Assembly (NCBI GenBank): GCA_022478985.1
Contig: JAKSZP010014540.1
Coordinates: 62,001-126,000 of the forward strand
From: Massospora cicadina
Taxonomy: Eukaryota; Entomophthoromycota; Entomophthoromycetes; Entomophthorales; Entomophthoraceae
Direction of reading: 5' to 3'
DNA length: 64,000 nt
Shown one piece after another: positions 32,319 to 44,209 of this stretch. The position numbers and the translations under genes are program-made. Under the pieces are notes generated by a model. It was not told where the DNA came from and did no database searches. It was given only the letters and a program-made list of their open reading frames with translations. The first letter of the stretch is position 1. Each line of letters begins with the position of its first letter.

Positions 32319-33951
32319 TGTAAGTCTTGGGGATCAGCCCTTGCAACTGGATAGGGATCAGCACCCCTTCTAAACGAAAAGGGCCCCAAGGCTCCAGGGG
32401 CCCCTCTGTCACAGCTGGGCGACCTAAACCATGTGATAGATGAATGCTGGGTGATGGCTTTCCCACCAAAAGACATCCCACTCCCACCTCTTCCCCCCTC
32501 TTCAATACTAGTAAGTTTGATAGAAGGGGTCTGCAGGGAGAATGCACACATCAGGGGGCATGAAGAGGCCCCTGGGACCACCCACCCCCCAGGTAAACCA
32601 TGTTTGAAATTTGGGAAATTGACAATTCCCAACATCGGAGCCTAGATGGCAATATCAGATTGGGGGAGCCAGTTTAGACTGGTCTTCTTTGGAAGCCAGA
32701 TTGGAACACAGCTCAGATTGCGAACCTGGCCCCAGTACTTGGATCATCAGCCCCAACATTCTGAAACAGATCCAGGGATTTTGGATCACATGAATAGCCC
32801 AATCAAGGGACCAGCATAAATTGCAAGTAATCTGATCCATGGACCCCTGCCTCTCAGGATGAATCCAGACTGCCCAAGCCATGCAAATGGGCCAACTCAA
32901 GTCACCAGGACCTGGATTAGTAGTATCAACTTGGCTTGGCCCCAAGAATTTGGAAAATCTTGCAAAATTTTTCTAAGATTTTGCCAGAATTGGGAGCTGC
33001 CTTCTATCCCCCTCCGAGCCAGCCAACCAAATCCCTTCCCCATCCCTGAATGTCCAATCCCTTGATACCTCCCCATGCCTATTACCCAGTTTAAAGGCAA
33101 CTGCCCCCACCAATGGCAGTTGTCAGTTCATTCTTTTGCCTTTCGTTGAATAAAATCCAAAATATCCGCCTAGTTTTCTGCAGCCTCCGTCTGCCTTTTA
33201 AAATTTATAAAAATTCTGTAGATAAATCCATGAATCGCGCCATTGCCCAAATCCTTTGCTGATGTTCACCAACTGGATTATCCAGTCACTCAATCCTGCC
33301 ACGTGGCAGCAGATCATAAACGCGATAATCCGCCCTGCCCCCAACAACAAACCCGCTGCTTTGTTCATTTTCACGCGTCCAATAAATGGAGACCCTTCCA
33401 TCCATTCAGTCACTGAGTCCACCAAAACTGATCCCCAGTTAGAGCAGCCTGAGGCATCCCTGGCCCACTGCACGTGGGTTTGACTTCCATAGCTGCCCCT
33501 GCCGCTGTGGGTACAGCCCACCAGCAGGACCTAGAGCACCCTCTCCAAGGGAAGCTCGGTCTCAGCCCCTCTCATGGGGTTTACCATACCTCCATATATA
33601 TTTCCAATAACGTGGCGGCCTCTGTGCCATCCCTGCTGGCGCGCAAGCCCCACTATCTGAATCTGAAGGCCAGCAACCACGAACCCTGGAGGAGTTGTTA
33701 TCCTACCTGCCTCTCCTGCCTTTGGGGGTTGCCCCGCAAGACTTGCAGAGCTGCCCCCAATGCAACCATCTGGTTTGCCTTGGGGGCCTTCAGTACGTTA
33801 CTGAACTTTTGCTTTCCTCACATCTCCCCTAGAACCCCACTTCTATTAGTCGCTCAGAATGCTATGCCTTTGGCATTCTGGGGACTCCACTGGGTGCTCA
33901 CGCATCCTGACTGGGAGCCCAGTCTAGTTCTTCTTAGCTGAATCCTTGACA
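32319..33951 (+). repeat. S1 3' LTR (1633 bp)
   Basis: Matches the 5' LTR. It holds TTTAAA (33090-33095), the exact self-primer GTCAGTTCATT (33122-33132) and the Gag N-terminal frame (about 33256-33941) with one frameshift near 33450. Confidence 0.85.
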
Positions 33952-34400
33952 ATAACAGGCAAAGGCCTGACTACATCAATTAACGCAGTATGACAGGCCC
34001 AGTCGAGTTTGATCAATTTATAATTCACATCCAGCTTCATAGGCTTTGAAATTAGGCATGAATGGCATTTATTGAGTACGTCTTGGATATTAAATTCATG
34101 GAATCCCAACAGTAACTAGATCAAAATTAATTCTAGCGTTTTGATCAGTCCTCAGTCCCGATGGCCTTGTGGGATTGTGTAATTGCCATTTGGTCTGAAG
34201 GTTTTAGGAAAACTCCACGCTACCCCTCAGTCTTGAGCTTCTATAAAATTCCATTTCAATAATAGGTGTTGGTTAATGCTTTTTTGTTCACCTTTTCTAC
34301 TTCAGGCGGCTCATCTTCATACTTTCAAGTAATCTTTTTTCATGAAGCTCATTGGCCAAACTGCTCAGGACAGCTACAATAGGAAGTCGTGATAATCCAT
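33952..34400 (-). pseudogene. T3 integrase N-terminal part
   Basis: The minus frame 34109-33924 has a C-H-S-C zinc-binding pair and ends in a V-V-R-P-L-P sequence that matches the G-P-L-P start of the T1 integrase core. The core continues at 22322 after S1. Confidence 0.7.
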
Positions 34401-35900
34401 CTGCATTTTGATGGGTGACTTCAGCTCTACAAATATTTTCATTGTAATACACCTGTAATTTCAGAGCCCAGCAGGCTAATCATCCCTCAGGCTCCTTGAG
34501 ATTGTGGATCCAGCGTAATGAGCTGTGATCCATCACTACATGAAACTTGGTGCCATGAATGTACACCCAAATTTGTTTACAAGCTTAGATGACAGCCAAA
34601 CACTCTCACTCAGTCAACGTATAATTATGCCTATTTTTATTCAGCATCCTGCTGTAATAAGCGACTGGATGCTCCTCACCATCATCATAAATCTGGGATA
34701 GCATACCATCAATAATGGTCAACGAGGCGTCAGTTTGTATGATAAAAGGCCTAATGAAATCTGGATATTGGAGGACAAGCGCCATGTTCACTGTGATTTT
34801 CAAAGCCTCAAAGGCTTTCTGGCACTCATCTTCCCAACAAAAACGAAATCCTCCTTTTAAATGGAATAGGGGCTCAGCAGTCCTCACAAACCCTTCTACA
34901 AATTTTTAATAATATCGTACCATGACTATGAATACTTGAACATCCCTCATACTTGTCACAGCTTTCATATTTTTAATCGCCTCCACCTTTTGAGGTTGAG
35001 GCCGCAAGCCCTTGGAATCAATGACAAACCCTAGGTATTCCAATTGTTCTTCAAAGAATTGTCATTTTCAAGGTTTTATTTTCAGATTGGTTCAACAGTC
35101 GTTCAATCACTTGTTCAAGGTGCTCCAGATGTTCGGAAAATGTTACCTAAAGACATTAATAGCATCCAGGTACACCAGTATGCAGGATAATTTAAGGCAC
35201 CCCAAATTATGCCATTAAGCGCTGAAAGGTCTCTGGCACATTGAACAGCCCCTGTGGCTTGCTTTTCAGTTATAAAAGCCCTTGTGCTTCAATTATTATG
35301 CACTCTCCTGATCTTCTCAAAGTAGTTCAATTTTTCAGTATTCAGAGATAAGGTCCATTGTGGTAAAATACTTTGACCCTCCCATATATCCAGGGCATAT
35401 AAATACTTGACAATGAGATATGAATACTTTTTTGTAATGGCATTGAGGCAACAATAATTGATTACAACTTGATTACTGCTATTTTCTTTTCTTCACGATC
35501 ATAACTGGGTTGAATCATGGGCTTTTTTAGAATATAATCATTCAACTTTTCAGCAATTGTCTAACTCTTCTCTGACTACCTCGTTGCTAGACTGGGGGCG
35601 CCGGATTAACCTCATTCTAATAGTCGCATGATCTATGGTGTCAATGAAATGCTGCACTCCTTTTGCACAATATAAATCTTGGTCATCTTTGGCAAAGATT
35701 CGGATTATCATTCAAACAACTCCATCGCTTCATCCTTCTGTTGTTCTGATAATCCAGTAAATGACTCTCAAAGAATTACAGCATGTGTCCCAAGGCCCTC
35801 CGTTGGTAAATCAAACTCATAAAAATTGCCAGATTTGATAGCTGATTTTTAACTTGTCACTAGAAATGAGATGCACAAATTTGACTACTTGATATTTCTT
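34400..35900 (-). pseudogene. T3 reverse transcriptase and RNase H
   Basis: RNase H at 34887-34400 shows I-I-Q-T-D-A-S and E-E-H-P-V-A-Y-Y-S-R. RT lies at about 35900-34900; its catalytic box at 35161-35172 reads Y-L-D-A, so the second Asp is lost. Many stops and frame changes. Homologous to T1 and T6 pol. Confidence 0.75.
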
Positions 35901-36161
35901 GACCTTAATAATTCAGCTGGTCAAATTTGCTAATAGGACATCAATTTCCTTGTGCCCAGATATAAGTATTCCAGGCGATACACTAGGTTCCACCCAAGAA
36001 CAATTCCAAGGGGTTATGACCTCCCCATATAGTCCTTCTGGAATATCTTGCGTAGTATCAGTCCTCATAACCAGTTGATGACTTGAAGCTATTGTCACAT
36101 CCTTATTCACTTGTAGAGGTATTCCTCAATTTTCATTTATGGAGGTTGGCATGGGGCAGCT

Positions 36162-36634
36162 TTAATTTCCCCTCTGAATATATCCCACTGGTATTATCCC
36201 ATTGGCATAAGATATATTAATAAATTTTTTGTGACAGCTAGTGGGCTTTGTATTGTCATAACAGTAATAAATTGGGAGGGATTGACCAAATATTGTCAAG
36301 ATGTTTTCTTTAAAATGAACGAGATCCCATAGCCTTAGAAAAATAGTTCCAATTAATATGTCATAATTGGTGTTGGGAAGCACTATTGCAGGTGCAGCTA
36401 TTACCAAAGCTCCAAATTGCAGCGGCACGCGCTGTAAACTCCTTCACTCTTAGTGCTGTTGGGGCCCACGGTCCCATATTCCCAATTGTGATCAATGTCC
36501 AGAGCAATTTTTAACTTCCTGACCAGCTTTGTGGAGACAATGTTTAAAGATGCTCCACTATCAACAATAGCTACAACTTTAGTCTTGTTGACCATTATAT
36601 TCACGTAAGTGCACTTAGAGTAAATAAGAAACAA
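36162..36634 (-). pseudogene. T3 aspartic protease
   Basis: The active-site motif is A-I-V-D-S-G-A-S-L-N-I-V (D-S-G-A at residues 25-28 of the 36634-36401 frame), a permitted retroviral-type variant. The next frame, 36428-36162, carries the C-terminal D-I-L-I-G-T hairpin. They are joined by a frameshift at 36401-36428. Confidence 0.75.
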
Positions 36635-36671
36635 TAGGGTTTACTAAGTAATTAGGGAAGAATCCAAAGAG

Positions 36672-38279
36672 TTAAGAGTGTGTCAAAGTATTTCTGATAC
36701 TAGGACATTCATTGATGAATGTGTCAACTGGCATAGCTATATTCACTACCTTCAAGCTTGGGGTTTCTGCTGCATTTCTCAGCCCCTTGGCTGGAATATT
36801 CTCAAGTATCTGTTGCACATACAGCTTAGAGACTACTTCAGAGGCTTTAGGTATGACAACCTTACTCTGAGAGCGTGTTACCACATGTACATTCATAACT
36901 TCTTCATTTGATACTAAAATTAAATTTTTTAGCTGGTAATTGAGGCCTGTGGCCTGCGTACTCTTGTTGGTCAGGTGGGACTAGTAGTTTTATAACAATA
37001 AAGTGTCCCGCATCTATTGTACTTGTCCTTTCCCTCCTCCTGCGCGATGTCTGCAAGAGCTACATTGACATTATTCTCTCAGCATCTGGAAGCAAAGTGC
37101 CCTTTAAAATTGCAGTTGTAGCAAGTAATCTCATCTAAATGGGCGTGGGGCCCTTGAATTCTCAGTTTGCTCAGTTTTCTAAGGCGTATTACTGTCTATA
37201 TTATTATTAGTTTCAAAGGGTTTTCTAACAGAGGTAGCAGGTCTTGATATGTAGCCAGTATTAGGAGGGCCATAATTTTGTGAACATCTGTGCAGATAAT
37301 CACCAATTTGGATGTCGCAAGGTTTTGCACAAAAGCAGGCAATAAAGTATTTGACAATCTTGGTAAGGTTGTACTGCATGTTGTAATGCAATCTTAGCAT
37401 CAAAATCGACCATAACCTTTGCGCCTAGGAGAGTTTGAGCTTTGCAATAGAATCAATAAGCAAATTTGTCAATTGGTTCATCTTTCTTAAAGCATATGTT
37501 CATGAACTTAAATACTCAAGTCAACATTTTTTCTGGACCTCCAAATTCATGAAGTACGTCCTCTTTGACTTTGGTGTAGGTTGGGATTTTGTCCATGTGA
37601 GGAATAATGTGAGGAATAATTGGCTCAATGACCGATTCATCAAAGCAGTTGATCATTGTGGCCGCTTTGTTGCATCTACTGGATCCATACATGGGCATTT
37701 CAAAGTGTTTGACAAATGTGAATACACTTCCGTTATTGTCAAAAACAGGCAGGTTTGATGGTTTTTAATTATCATCTTCCCGCTTATGGTTATCACGATC
37801 AATTCTTTGCTGGCTTGAGCCAGGCGTGCTAGGGCGCTGAGGCACTGTACCACGGTTTGGGGAATTGGGGTTGGCCAAAGCAATCATATTTCTAGGCACT
37901 TATTGACGTTGTCCAGCGTCCGTTTCATTAGCTATTTCTGAAGCTTTGTCCTCATAATATTCAGAAGTATTTCCAGTCAAACAGTTCATGGCACACTGGC
38001 AATGCCCATCATCCAAAGCTTGGATTTGAATGTTGATTTCTTTTCCCAATTGATATGGTTTTGATTTTTTAGTTTAATTCTCAATTTCCTCATTCAAGCT
38101 AGTAGTATGTAGTTGCAGGAAGTAAATTTCTTGGTCCTTTTCCTTAATTGACTTCTTGCAATGATTTACTTCTTCATAAAAAATATTGTTTGACTCATTA
38201 ATAGAGATAACATCCTCATTAAGATTATCAATCTGCCAATTTAGCCAATCAATGGAGTCCTGAATTTTTATATTTTCCA
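36672..38279 (-). pseudogene. T3 gag, central and C-terminal part
   Basis: The coiled-coil segment at 38279-38074 is homologous to T4/T5 gag (E-S-N-N, C-K-K-S-I-K-E-K-D). A capsid-like part follows, then the zinc knuckle C-Y-N-C-N-F-K-G-H-F-A-S-R-C at 37126-37085, then a tail (36896-36672) that continues into the protease region, unlike T4 and T5, which stop there. Confidence 0.75.
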
Positions 38280-39111
38280 TGTTGAGTTTTAGGATTTTTC
38301 TGATGGCTGGTTCTTCATCAGGTGTGAAATGCAGTTTCAACCATCTATTGTGTGAAGAAAACAGACAAGATGATGATTAGAATATAAATTATAGCTTCAT
38401 AATAGTATTTAATTTGTATACCCTGTCATTTTTACTTGGATGATGGCATGCCGCCCTGATCTTACTGATCCCAAGTAAAAGCTGACTAATACAAAAGAAA
38501 TTACTAAACACAAAAAAGTTTATAAAAATAAATTATAAACAATTCTGGTAGTTGAATATATTTTATTAGTATCAACTTGATGGTTATTTATGGGGTTTGA
38601 TGTTAACCAAATCTTACTCATGATGTCTCATTTTCAATGGCACTTGGCCACATAAAATGTTTGTAAAAACGTCTACAAATACTTCGACTCAGGGCATCAT
38701 ACTCAGCCTCAGGGTTGGAGTAAACACCATCATCATTCTTAAGATGGCATTTCATTTACATCTTCAAAATAGCTGAACCAATTCACTTTTGCATGCAATT
38801 GGCAGCACATACCAAGGTGATTCATATCACTTATTAGTAATTAATTTGATCAAAAACTCGACCAACATTAGAAACTAATTTTGAATAGACCAACAAAGCC
38901 CACATGCCTGAGTCATTAAATGAAACTTAAATTTAATTTTGACCTAACCAACAAAGCCCTTGAGCCTGTGTCATCATAGTCAAATATAATTGAGGGAAAT
39001 CGCTAGGCTGCAATTCCCAAGTTTGATATACTTAGGATAAACCTGAACCATAGTCGCTGATATCTGATATGATCAAATATCTGACGATTAGGTCCAGTAA
39101 ATTATTCAACA
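38280..39111 (-). repeat. T5 3' LTR (832 bp)
   Basis: Starts TGTTGAATAA at 39111 after the purine tract (reverse of CTTCCCCCACCTT, 39112-39124) and ends at 38280. Matches 41154-41986 closely. Confidence 0.85.
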
Positions 39112-39390
39112 CTTCCCCCACCTTAAACTGGATATAAGCGGTGGGTACCCTTCTTCCTGGGTCACAACGTCTAACTTTTTGCGTTCCTTGAAGTTCAAAC
39201 GTTATCTTGATAGCCTTTCCTAAGCTGACAGGGCCAGCATGCTTAGTGCCGAGATTTCTTGGGTTTGGCACATCTCCATCAGGGTAGACTTCTCTGATTT
39301 GATTGCACTCTCCTCCCCCTACTGATGAAGGGGTACCTAGTTTTAATGCCAGCGAGGCATCAATTCTATGAAATAAACTCTATGGCTTGT

Positions 39391-39460
39391 AATTAACTTT
39401 TTATTTTTTTTATTTTATATATTTCTTTATTATATTATTTTTTATATTGTTATTCTTTAT
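39391..39460 (-). repeat. A-rich tract in the T5 3' region
   Basis: T-rich on plus, A-rich on the coding strand, between the pol remnant and the polypurine tract, as in T1, T3 and T4. Confidence 0.6.
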
Positions 39461-39479
39461 GATATGGATGAAGGAACTT

Positions 39480-39650
39480 AGCGTGTACTCAATTCACAAC
39501 CCAGCTGCCTTGATCCTTAATGGTATATACATCTTCAGACAATTTCTCCAATATAATAGATGGACCCTTCCAAAGCGAGGCTAGCTTGTGTGTGCGGCCT
39601 GCGCTATGAGTTTCACAATATACTACTAAATCTCTTTCCTTGAACTTAGT
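39480..39650 (-). pseudogene. T5 remnant of the pol C-terminus
   Basis: Follows the gag stop directly and matches the T4 remnant at 30271-30470. Shows that the same internal deletion is present in both copies. Confidence 0.65.
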
Positions 39651-41235
39651 CATTTACCATGCCCAATGGCTGGAATAGTCTCAAGTATTTGTTGCACATA
39701 GGGTTTAGTGACTACTTCAGAGGCTTCAGGTGTGACAAACTTACTCTGGGAGCGAGTTACCACATGTACATTTGAGGAATCTTCATTTGATACTAAAATA
39801 GAATCAATTTCATTGTTAAGCAAGGCCCTGTGGCCATCATTTGCTTTTTGATTGGGTGGGACTGGTGTTGCAGGCACAATAGAGCGTCCCACATCTATTG
39901 TGCTTGTTCTTTTCCCTCCTCCTGCACAGTTTTGGGAAGGACTACATTGACATTTCGCTGATGGCATTGGGAAGCATAGTGACCTTTACAATTGCAATTA
40001 AAGCAAGTAATTTCACTCACTGGCTGTGAGGTGTTAATCTTCTTATTGGTTTCGAGAACCTTCCAGCAAAGGCAGCGGTTCCTGATCTGTAACCAGTATT
40101 AGGAGGGCCATAATTTTTGAGCATCTATGTAAATAGTCAACCAATTCAGATGTTGCAAGGTTTTGCATGAAAGCAGGCAATAGAGTGTTTGATATATTAG
40201 GGCAAGGTTCTACTGCATGCTCTAGTGCAATCTTGGCAATAAAATTGATCATAGCCCATGCGCCTAAGAGAACTTGAGCTTCATGATAGAATCGATCTGC
40301 AAATTCATCAATTGCTTCATCTTTCTTAAAGCTGATGTTCATAAACTTAAATTTTCTGGACAACATCCGTTCTAACCTCCAAATTCATGAAGCACGGCCT
40401 CCTTGACTTTGGCATATGTTAAATTTTCATTAATGTGGGGCATAATCAACTCAATGCTCCACTCATCCAAGCAATTAATCATGGTGGCTGCTTTGTTACG
40501 ATCACTGGCCCCATGCATGGCCATTTCAAAGTGTTTGATGGAGGTGGTAATACTTCCATTCTTGTCAAAAGGCTGGCAGGTTTGCTGGATTGAAATTATC
40601 TCTTCCCCATTCCTGGTTATCATGATTACTATTTTGTTGACCAGAACGGGCATACTAGAGCGTTGGGGCATCATATCTCAGTTTGAGGTGTTAGTGTTGA
40701 CCAAAGCAATCTTATTGCTAGTCAGTTGTTGACGTGGCCCAGCGTCCATTTCAGTAGCTATTTTTGAAGCTTCATCCTCATAATAGTTGGAAGAAGTTCC
40801 AGTTGAGTGGGTTGTAGCACACTGACAACGCCTGTCAGCCAGAGTTCAAATTTGCTCGTTGATTTTGTTTTTCCAATTGACATGATTTTGGGTTTTTAAT
40901 TTTAATTACGCTATTTCCTCATTCTGGCTAGTAGCTTGTATTTGCAAGGTGTACATCAATTGATCCTTTTCTTTCATTGCCTTCTTACACTGGTTCAATT
41001 CTCCATGGAGATTATTGTTTGACTCCTTAGTAGCATTAATATCATCATTGAGAATATTAATTTTTCTGGTGTATTTATTCTTAATCTGCGAAATTTGGTC
41101 ACTCAAATGTTGATATTGGTCAAAAATCTGTGGTCCCAGCCATGAGCGCCATTTGTTGAGTTTTGAGTTTTGTCTGATGGCAGGTTCTTCGTCAGGTGTG
41201 AAATGCAGTTTTGAGCGTCTTTTGTGTGAAGACAA
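39650..41235 (-). pseudogene. T5 gag with CCHC zinc knuckle
   Basis: The frame 41235-40906 starts within the LTR and crosses the primer site into the coiled-coil segment. Frames 40674-40372 and 40366-40043 cover the capsid-like part; a CCHC knuckle is at 40005-39964 and the tail at 39967-39650. Only a few breaks, near 40370, 40045 and 40680-40905. Confidence 0.8.
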
Positions 41236-41986
41236 CAGACAGGATGATGATTAGAATATAAATTATAGCTTCTTGGTAGTATTTAATTTGTATACCCTGT
41301 CATTTTTACTTAGATGATGGCACGCCGCCCTGATCTTACTGATCCCAAGTAAAACTGACTAATACAAAAGAAATTACCAAACACAAAAAAGTATATAAAG
41401 ATAAATTATAATTAAGTCTGGTAGTTGAATGTATCTTATTATTATCAACTTGAGGGTTATTTATAGGGTTTGATGTTAACCACATCTTACTCATGACGTC
41501 TCATTTTCAATGGCACTTGGCCACATAAAATGTTTGTAAGAACGTCTACAAATACTTCGACTCAGGGCATCATACCCAGCCTCAGGGTTGTAGTAAATAC
41601 CATCATCATTCTCAAGATGGCGTTTCAAACGCATCTCCAAAATAGCTGAACCAATTCGCTTTCACATGCAATCAGCAGCACATACCAAGGCGATTCATAT
41701 CACTAATCAGTAATTAATTCAATCAAAAACTTGACTGACTTTAAAAACTAATTTTGACATAGACCAACAAAGCCCACGTGCCCAAGTCATTAAATCAAAA
41801 CTTAAATTAAAGTTTGACCCAATTAACAAAGCCTCAAGCCTGTGTCATCATAGTCAAATATAACTAAGTGAAATTGCTAGGCCACAATTCCCAAGTTTGG
41901 ATATACTTAGGATACACCTGAACCATAATTGCTGATATCTGATATGATTATATATCTGACTATTAGGTCCAGTCAATTACTCAATA
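41154..41986 (-). repeat. T5 5' LTR (833 bp)
   Basis: The internal border TGTTGAG (41154, plus view) is followed inward by the primer site. The outer end has decayed from TG to TA. It keeps the GACGTCA site (41494-41500). Confidence 0.85.
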
Positions 41987-42163
41987 CTCCGCCTGTTGGC
42001 CTTTAAAATTTGTGTGTCAGTAGTTAATTTTCTCAGTTTAATCCTCCTTCATCTGCAAAATTTTAGGTGCTCATTTATCAATACTGGTCATGAAATTCAT
42101 TGTTATGGTTTAATTATGCCATTTGTTCTTCATGGTTAAGCCTAATGAACTCCAAAGCATTAA
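41987..42163 (-). pseudogene. T3 gag fragment between T5 and S2
   Basis: A 177-bp slice of T3 gag left between two insertions. The frames are broken; it joins 47721 on the right across the ATTAA duplication and 38279 on the left across T5. Confidence 0.6.
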
Positions 42164-42809
42164 TGTAATGGATCAGGAGGCACTTGATCCGTGAATTGAC
42201 TCAGATTGGGTGGAAGCCAATCTAAATGTGGCCCTGATTCAACGGGCATCAAATTAGTAAGTTTGGAGCTGGGCGAAATTGCCGTCCCAAATCCAAATCA
42301 CCTCCACAAAATGATGATAGGCGTACACGGGGCGTGGATGGTGATCCACTGGGATGGCAATCCTTCACTAATGATGTGGTGGTCGGGGTTTGGAGGAGTT
42401 TAACAAAATGAAAATCTTATTTGATGTTTGCAACATATTATTTAAAAAAAGACGCTGCAGCCCTGAAGGGCAGTTGTGTCTCTATGAGGAACTTACAAAT
42501 AAAAGATTTTGCTGAGCTCAAAATTTATTAAATTTATTTTAGTAAATAAGTTAGATCAGATCTAGGTCATGAGCTCTGCCAGTGAGCTTGGTGTGGCGTT
42601 GGCATTGTTCTCAGCCCTTTCCTGGTCCCAGACCCTGCTACTAATGTGTAGTGTAGTGGGAACATTGGTCCAAAAGTACGTGGTAGCAACGAGACATGGC
42701 AGTTAGGTTTAGGGATGGGCCTATGCTGGCCTGTACCTAGTATGATCAGTAACTTGGCTCTTACTGTCTAATTCAATCATTGCATATTGGCGCGAACCCT
42801 CCTGTTACA
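42164..42809 (+). repeat. S2 5' LTR (646 bp)
   Basis: Contains TTTAAA at 42441-42446 and the putative start/self-primer AGTTGTGTCT at 42472-42481. An ATG at 42569 opens a hydrophobic frame. Matches 47077-47720. Confidence 0.9.
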
Positions 42810-43600
42810 TTAGACACAACTCTAATACTTTCTTGTTGGTTTTGTGGGGCCCCAAGAGGAGGAGGTGGTCCCAGGTGGGGAGGAATGGTACCGCCATGTG
42901 TTAATGGTGGTGTTGGTGAGCTTCTCACTTACATTTGTGATAAGAGAAGTGATCCGATTGTGTGGCTTGAGGCCCACAAGGAGGGAGGAATGTCAAGGGG
43001 ACTTTATCCCCAAAAGGATGAGAAGCTTTGCCTATGGAGGCCTTAGAGAAGATTCATCAATTGGTGTCACAGATTCATTTCAGGCGCGATTAGCTCAAGC
43101 AACGGGTGGAGAGACCCCTTTCTTGATGCAGATCATGAAGATTATGGGTGCACTACCTCTGGAACTTTCCGGATAGGTGCAAGAGTTGGTTGAGGAGCAA
43201 GGACGCCTGCTGGGATCCATGGATGAGTGTGTGGACTGGATCAACTGGGCGGCTTGTCTGGATGAGGCGCAGGACGAGGCATGGTTAGCTCTGTTGACTG
43301 TAGGACAGGGTCAAGGTTTGATGGAGGAATATGGACAGATTTTCTGGCCATTGGCGAAAGCAGCAAGAGTCTCAGACTCGCAATCATTACAGATGTTCAG
43401 ACAGGGGCTGCAGGCGGACATGTTGGCCACCATGGCGGCTTCTAAAGTTTAAGGTTCGTTGGCGGAGGAGATTGCTTTGGTGATGCAGGTGGAAAAGCAA
43501 TTGGCGTTGGCATGGAACTGGAGAAAGGATTTAATGTCCCTAGGAAGGGTCCAGTCAATTATCATTGCTAACAGAGGACGAGGAGGATGGTGGGGTTCTC
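42569..43600 (+). pseudogene. S2 gag with hydrophobic N-terminus starting in the LTR
   Basis: ATG 42569 inside the LTR opens a short hydrophobic frame (V-A-L-A-L-F-S-A-L-S-W; T-L-L-L-M-C-S-V-V) stopped early by TAG; the 3' LTR copy stays open somewhat longer. Beyond the LTR the frame 42844-43176 has a further hydrophobic run (V-L-M-V-V-L-V-S-F-S-L-T-F-V-I). The capsid-like part is at 43177-43452 with an E-Y-G-Q-I-F-W-P-L-A type helix, stop near 43450. No zinc knuckle. Confidence 0.6.
42812..42821 (+). promoter_or_regulatory. S2 self-priming binding site
   Basis: AGACACAACT begins two bases after the 5' LTR and is the exact complement of AGTTGTGTCT (42472-42481), 31-32 bp downstream of TTTAAA (42441). 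The 3' LTR copy of the primer (from 47385) differs at one base. No TGG-type tRNA site is present. Confidence 0.65.
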
Positions 43601-43704
43601 CACAGAATTTCAGGAATATCCATGGGTGATCCCATCAGGGTAGCAATGAGTAGTCAGGAAGAGCAGGTCTGGGACCCAGGAAGAGCTATAGTCCCCAACC
43701 TACT

Positions 43705-44124
43705 TTGCCCACAAATTTGCAAACCAAAAATTTTTCTAACATTAAACCTTCTTCTTCACTTTACCTCAGGTTATTTATTCCAGTTGAGCTATACTTGCAT
43801 GGCTGGACCAAGAAGGTGTTGGACCTGGTGGATACAGGGGCCAAGGAGAATTATGTGGAGGTTGCCTTAGCAGAACATTTGCAGATGGAAATGAGAAGGG
43901 GGCCAGAGGTGGTGTTCACTGACATATCGAGAAGAGCCCCATTGTGGGTTCTGGAGCCCTTAATTGTCATTTGGCAGAATTCTTTTTGGTTGAAAGAGGG
44001 TTTCTGTGCAATTCAGAATCTGGCCCACCCCATGGTGCTGAGGATGCGATGGTGGCATCACTTCCAGCCACATATCGATGTGTTGCATAAAACAATTACC
44101 TTATCACCCCAGACAGGTCCTTGA
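43705..44124 (+). pseudogene. S2 aspartic protease
   Basis: Frame 43705-44124 with L-V-D-T-G-A-K-E-N-Y at residues 41-50, an intact DTGA active site. It is followed by the conserved W-x-H/W-W region before RT. This domain has no internal stop. Confidence 0.8.
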
Positions 44125-44209
44125 ATGACGTGGAAGATGTAGGTTGGGGGCGATGTCCTGGATGGATGCAGGAGCTTAGGGGGAATGCAGGAGGTAGAGC
44201 TCCCACCCA

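Larger units (their letters stand above)
22323..33951 (+). mobile_element. S1: chromodomain Ty3/gypsy element nested in T3
   Basis: Long LTRs at 22323-23977 and 32319-33951 start TGTAAGTCTTGGGG and end CTTGACA. Between them lie gag, PR, RT, RNase H, integrase and a chromodomain in the plus direction; T4 splits the integrase at 27927. The flanks are CTCAC (22318-22322) and ATAAC (33952-33956), only 3 of 5 identical, so the target duplication is decayed; T3 integrase coding resumes on each side. Without T4 the element is about 7.9 kb. Confidence 0.85.
38280..41986 (-). mobile_element. T5: gag-only, pol-deleted LTR element nested in T3
   Basis: LTRs at 41154-41986 (5') and 38280-39111 (3'), gag at 41235-39650, then the pol C-terminus, an A-rich tract and a polypurine tract. 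The flanks are TTCCA (38275-38279) and CTCCG (41987-41991), 3 of 5 identical with both differences transitions. T3 gag coding lies on both sides. Same deletion junction as T4. Confidence 0.85.

Noticed and set aside
38280..39111. LTR shared between T3 and T5 as a tandem LTR-element-LTR-element-LTR array
   Set aside because: At first it seemed to serve as the 5' LTR of T3. The true T3 5' LTR at 48395-49273, with the CTAGT duplication, and T3 gag right of T5 show that T5 is simply nested.
42787..42805. TGGCGCGAACC as an S2 tRNA primer site
   Set aside because: The same sequence is present in both LTRs (also near 47698), so it lies within the LTR and not after it.
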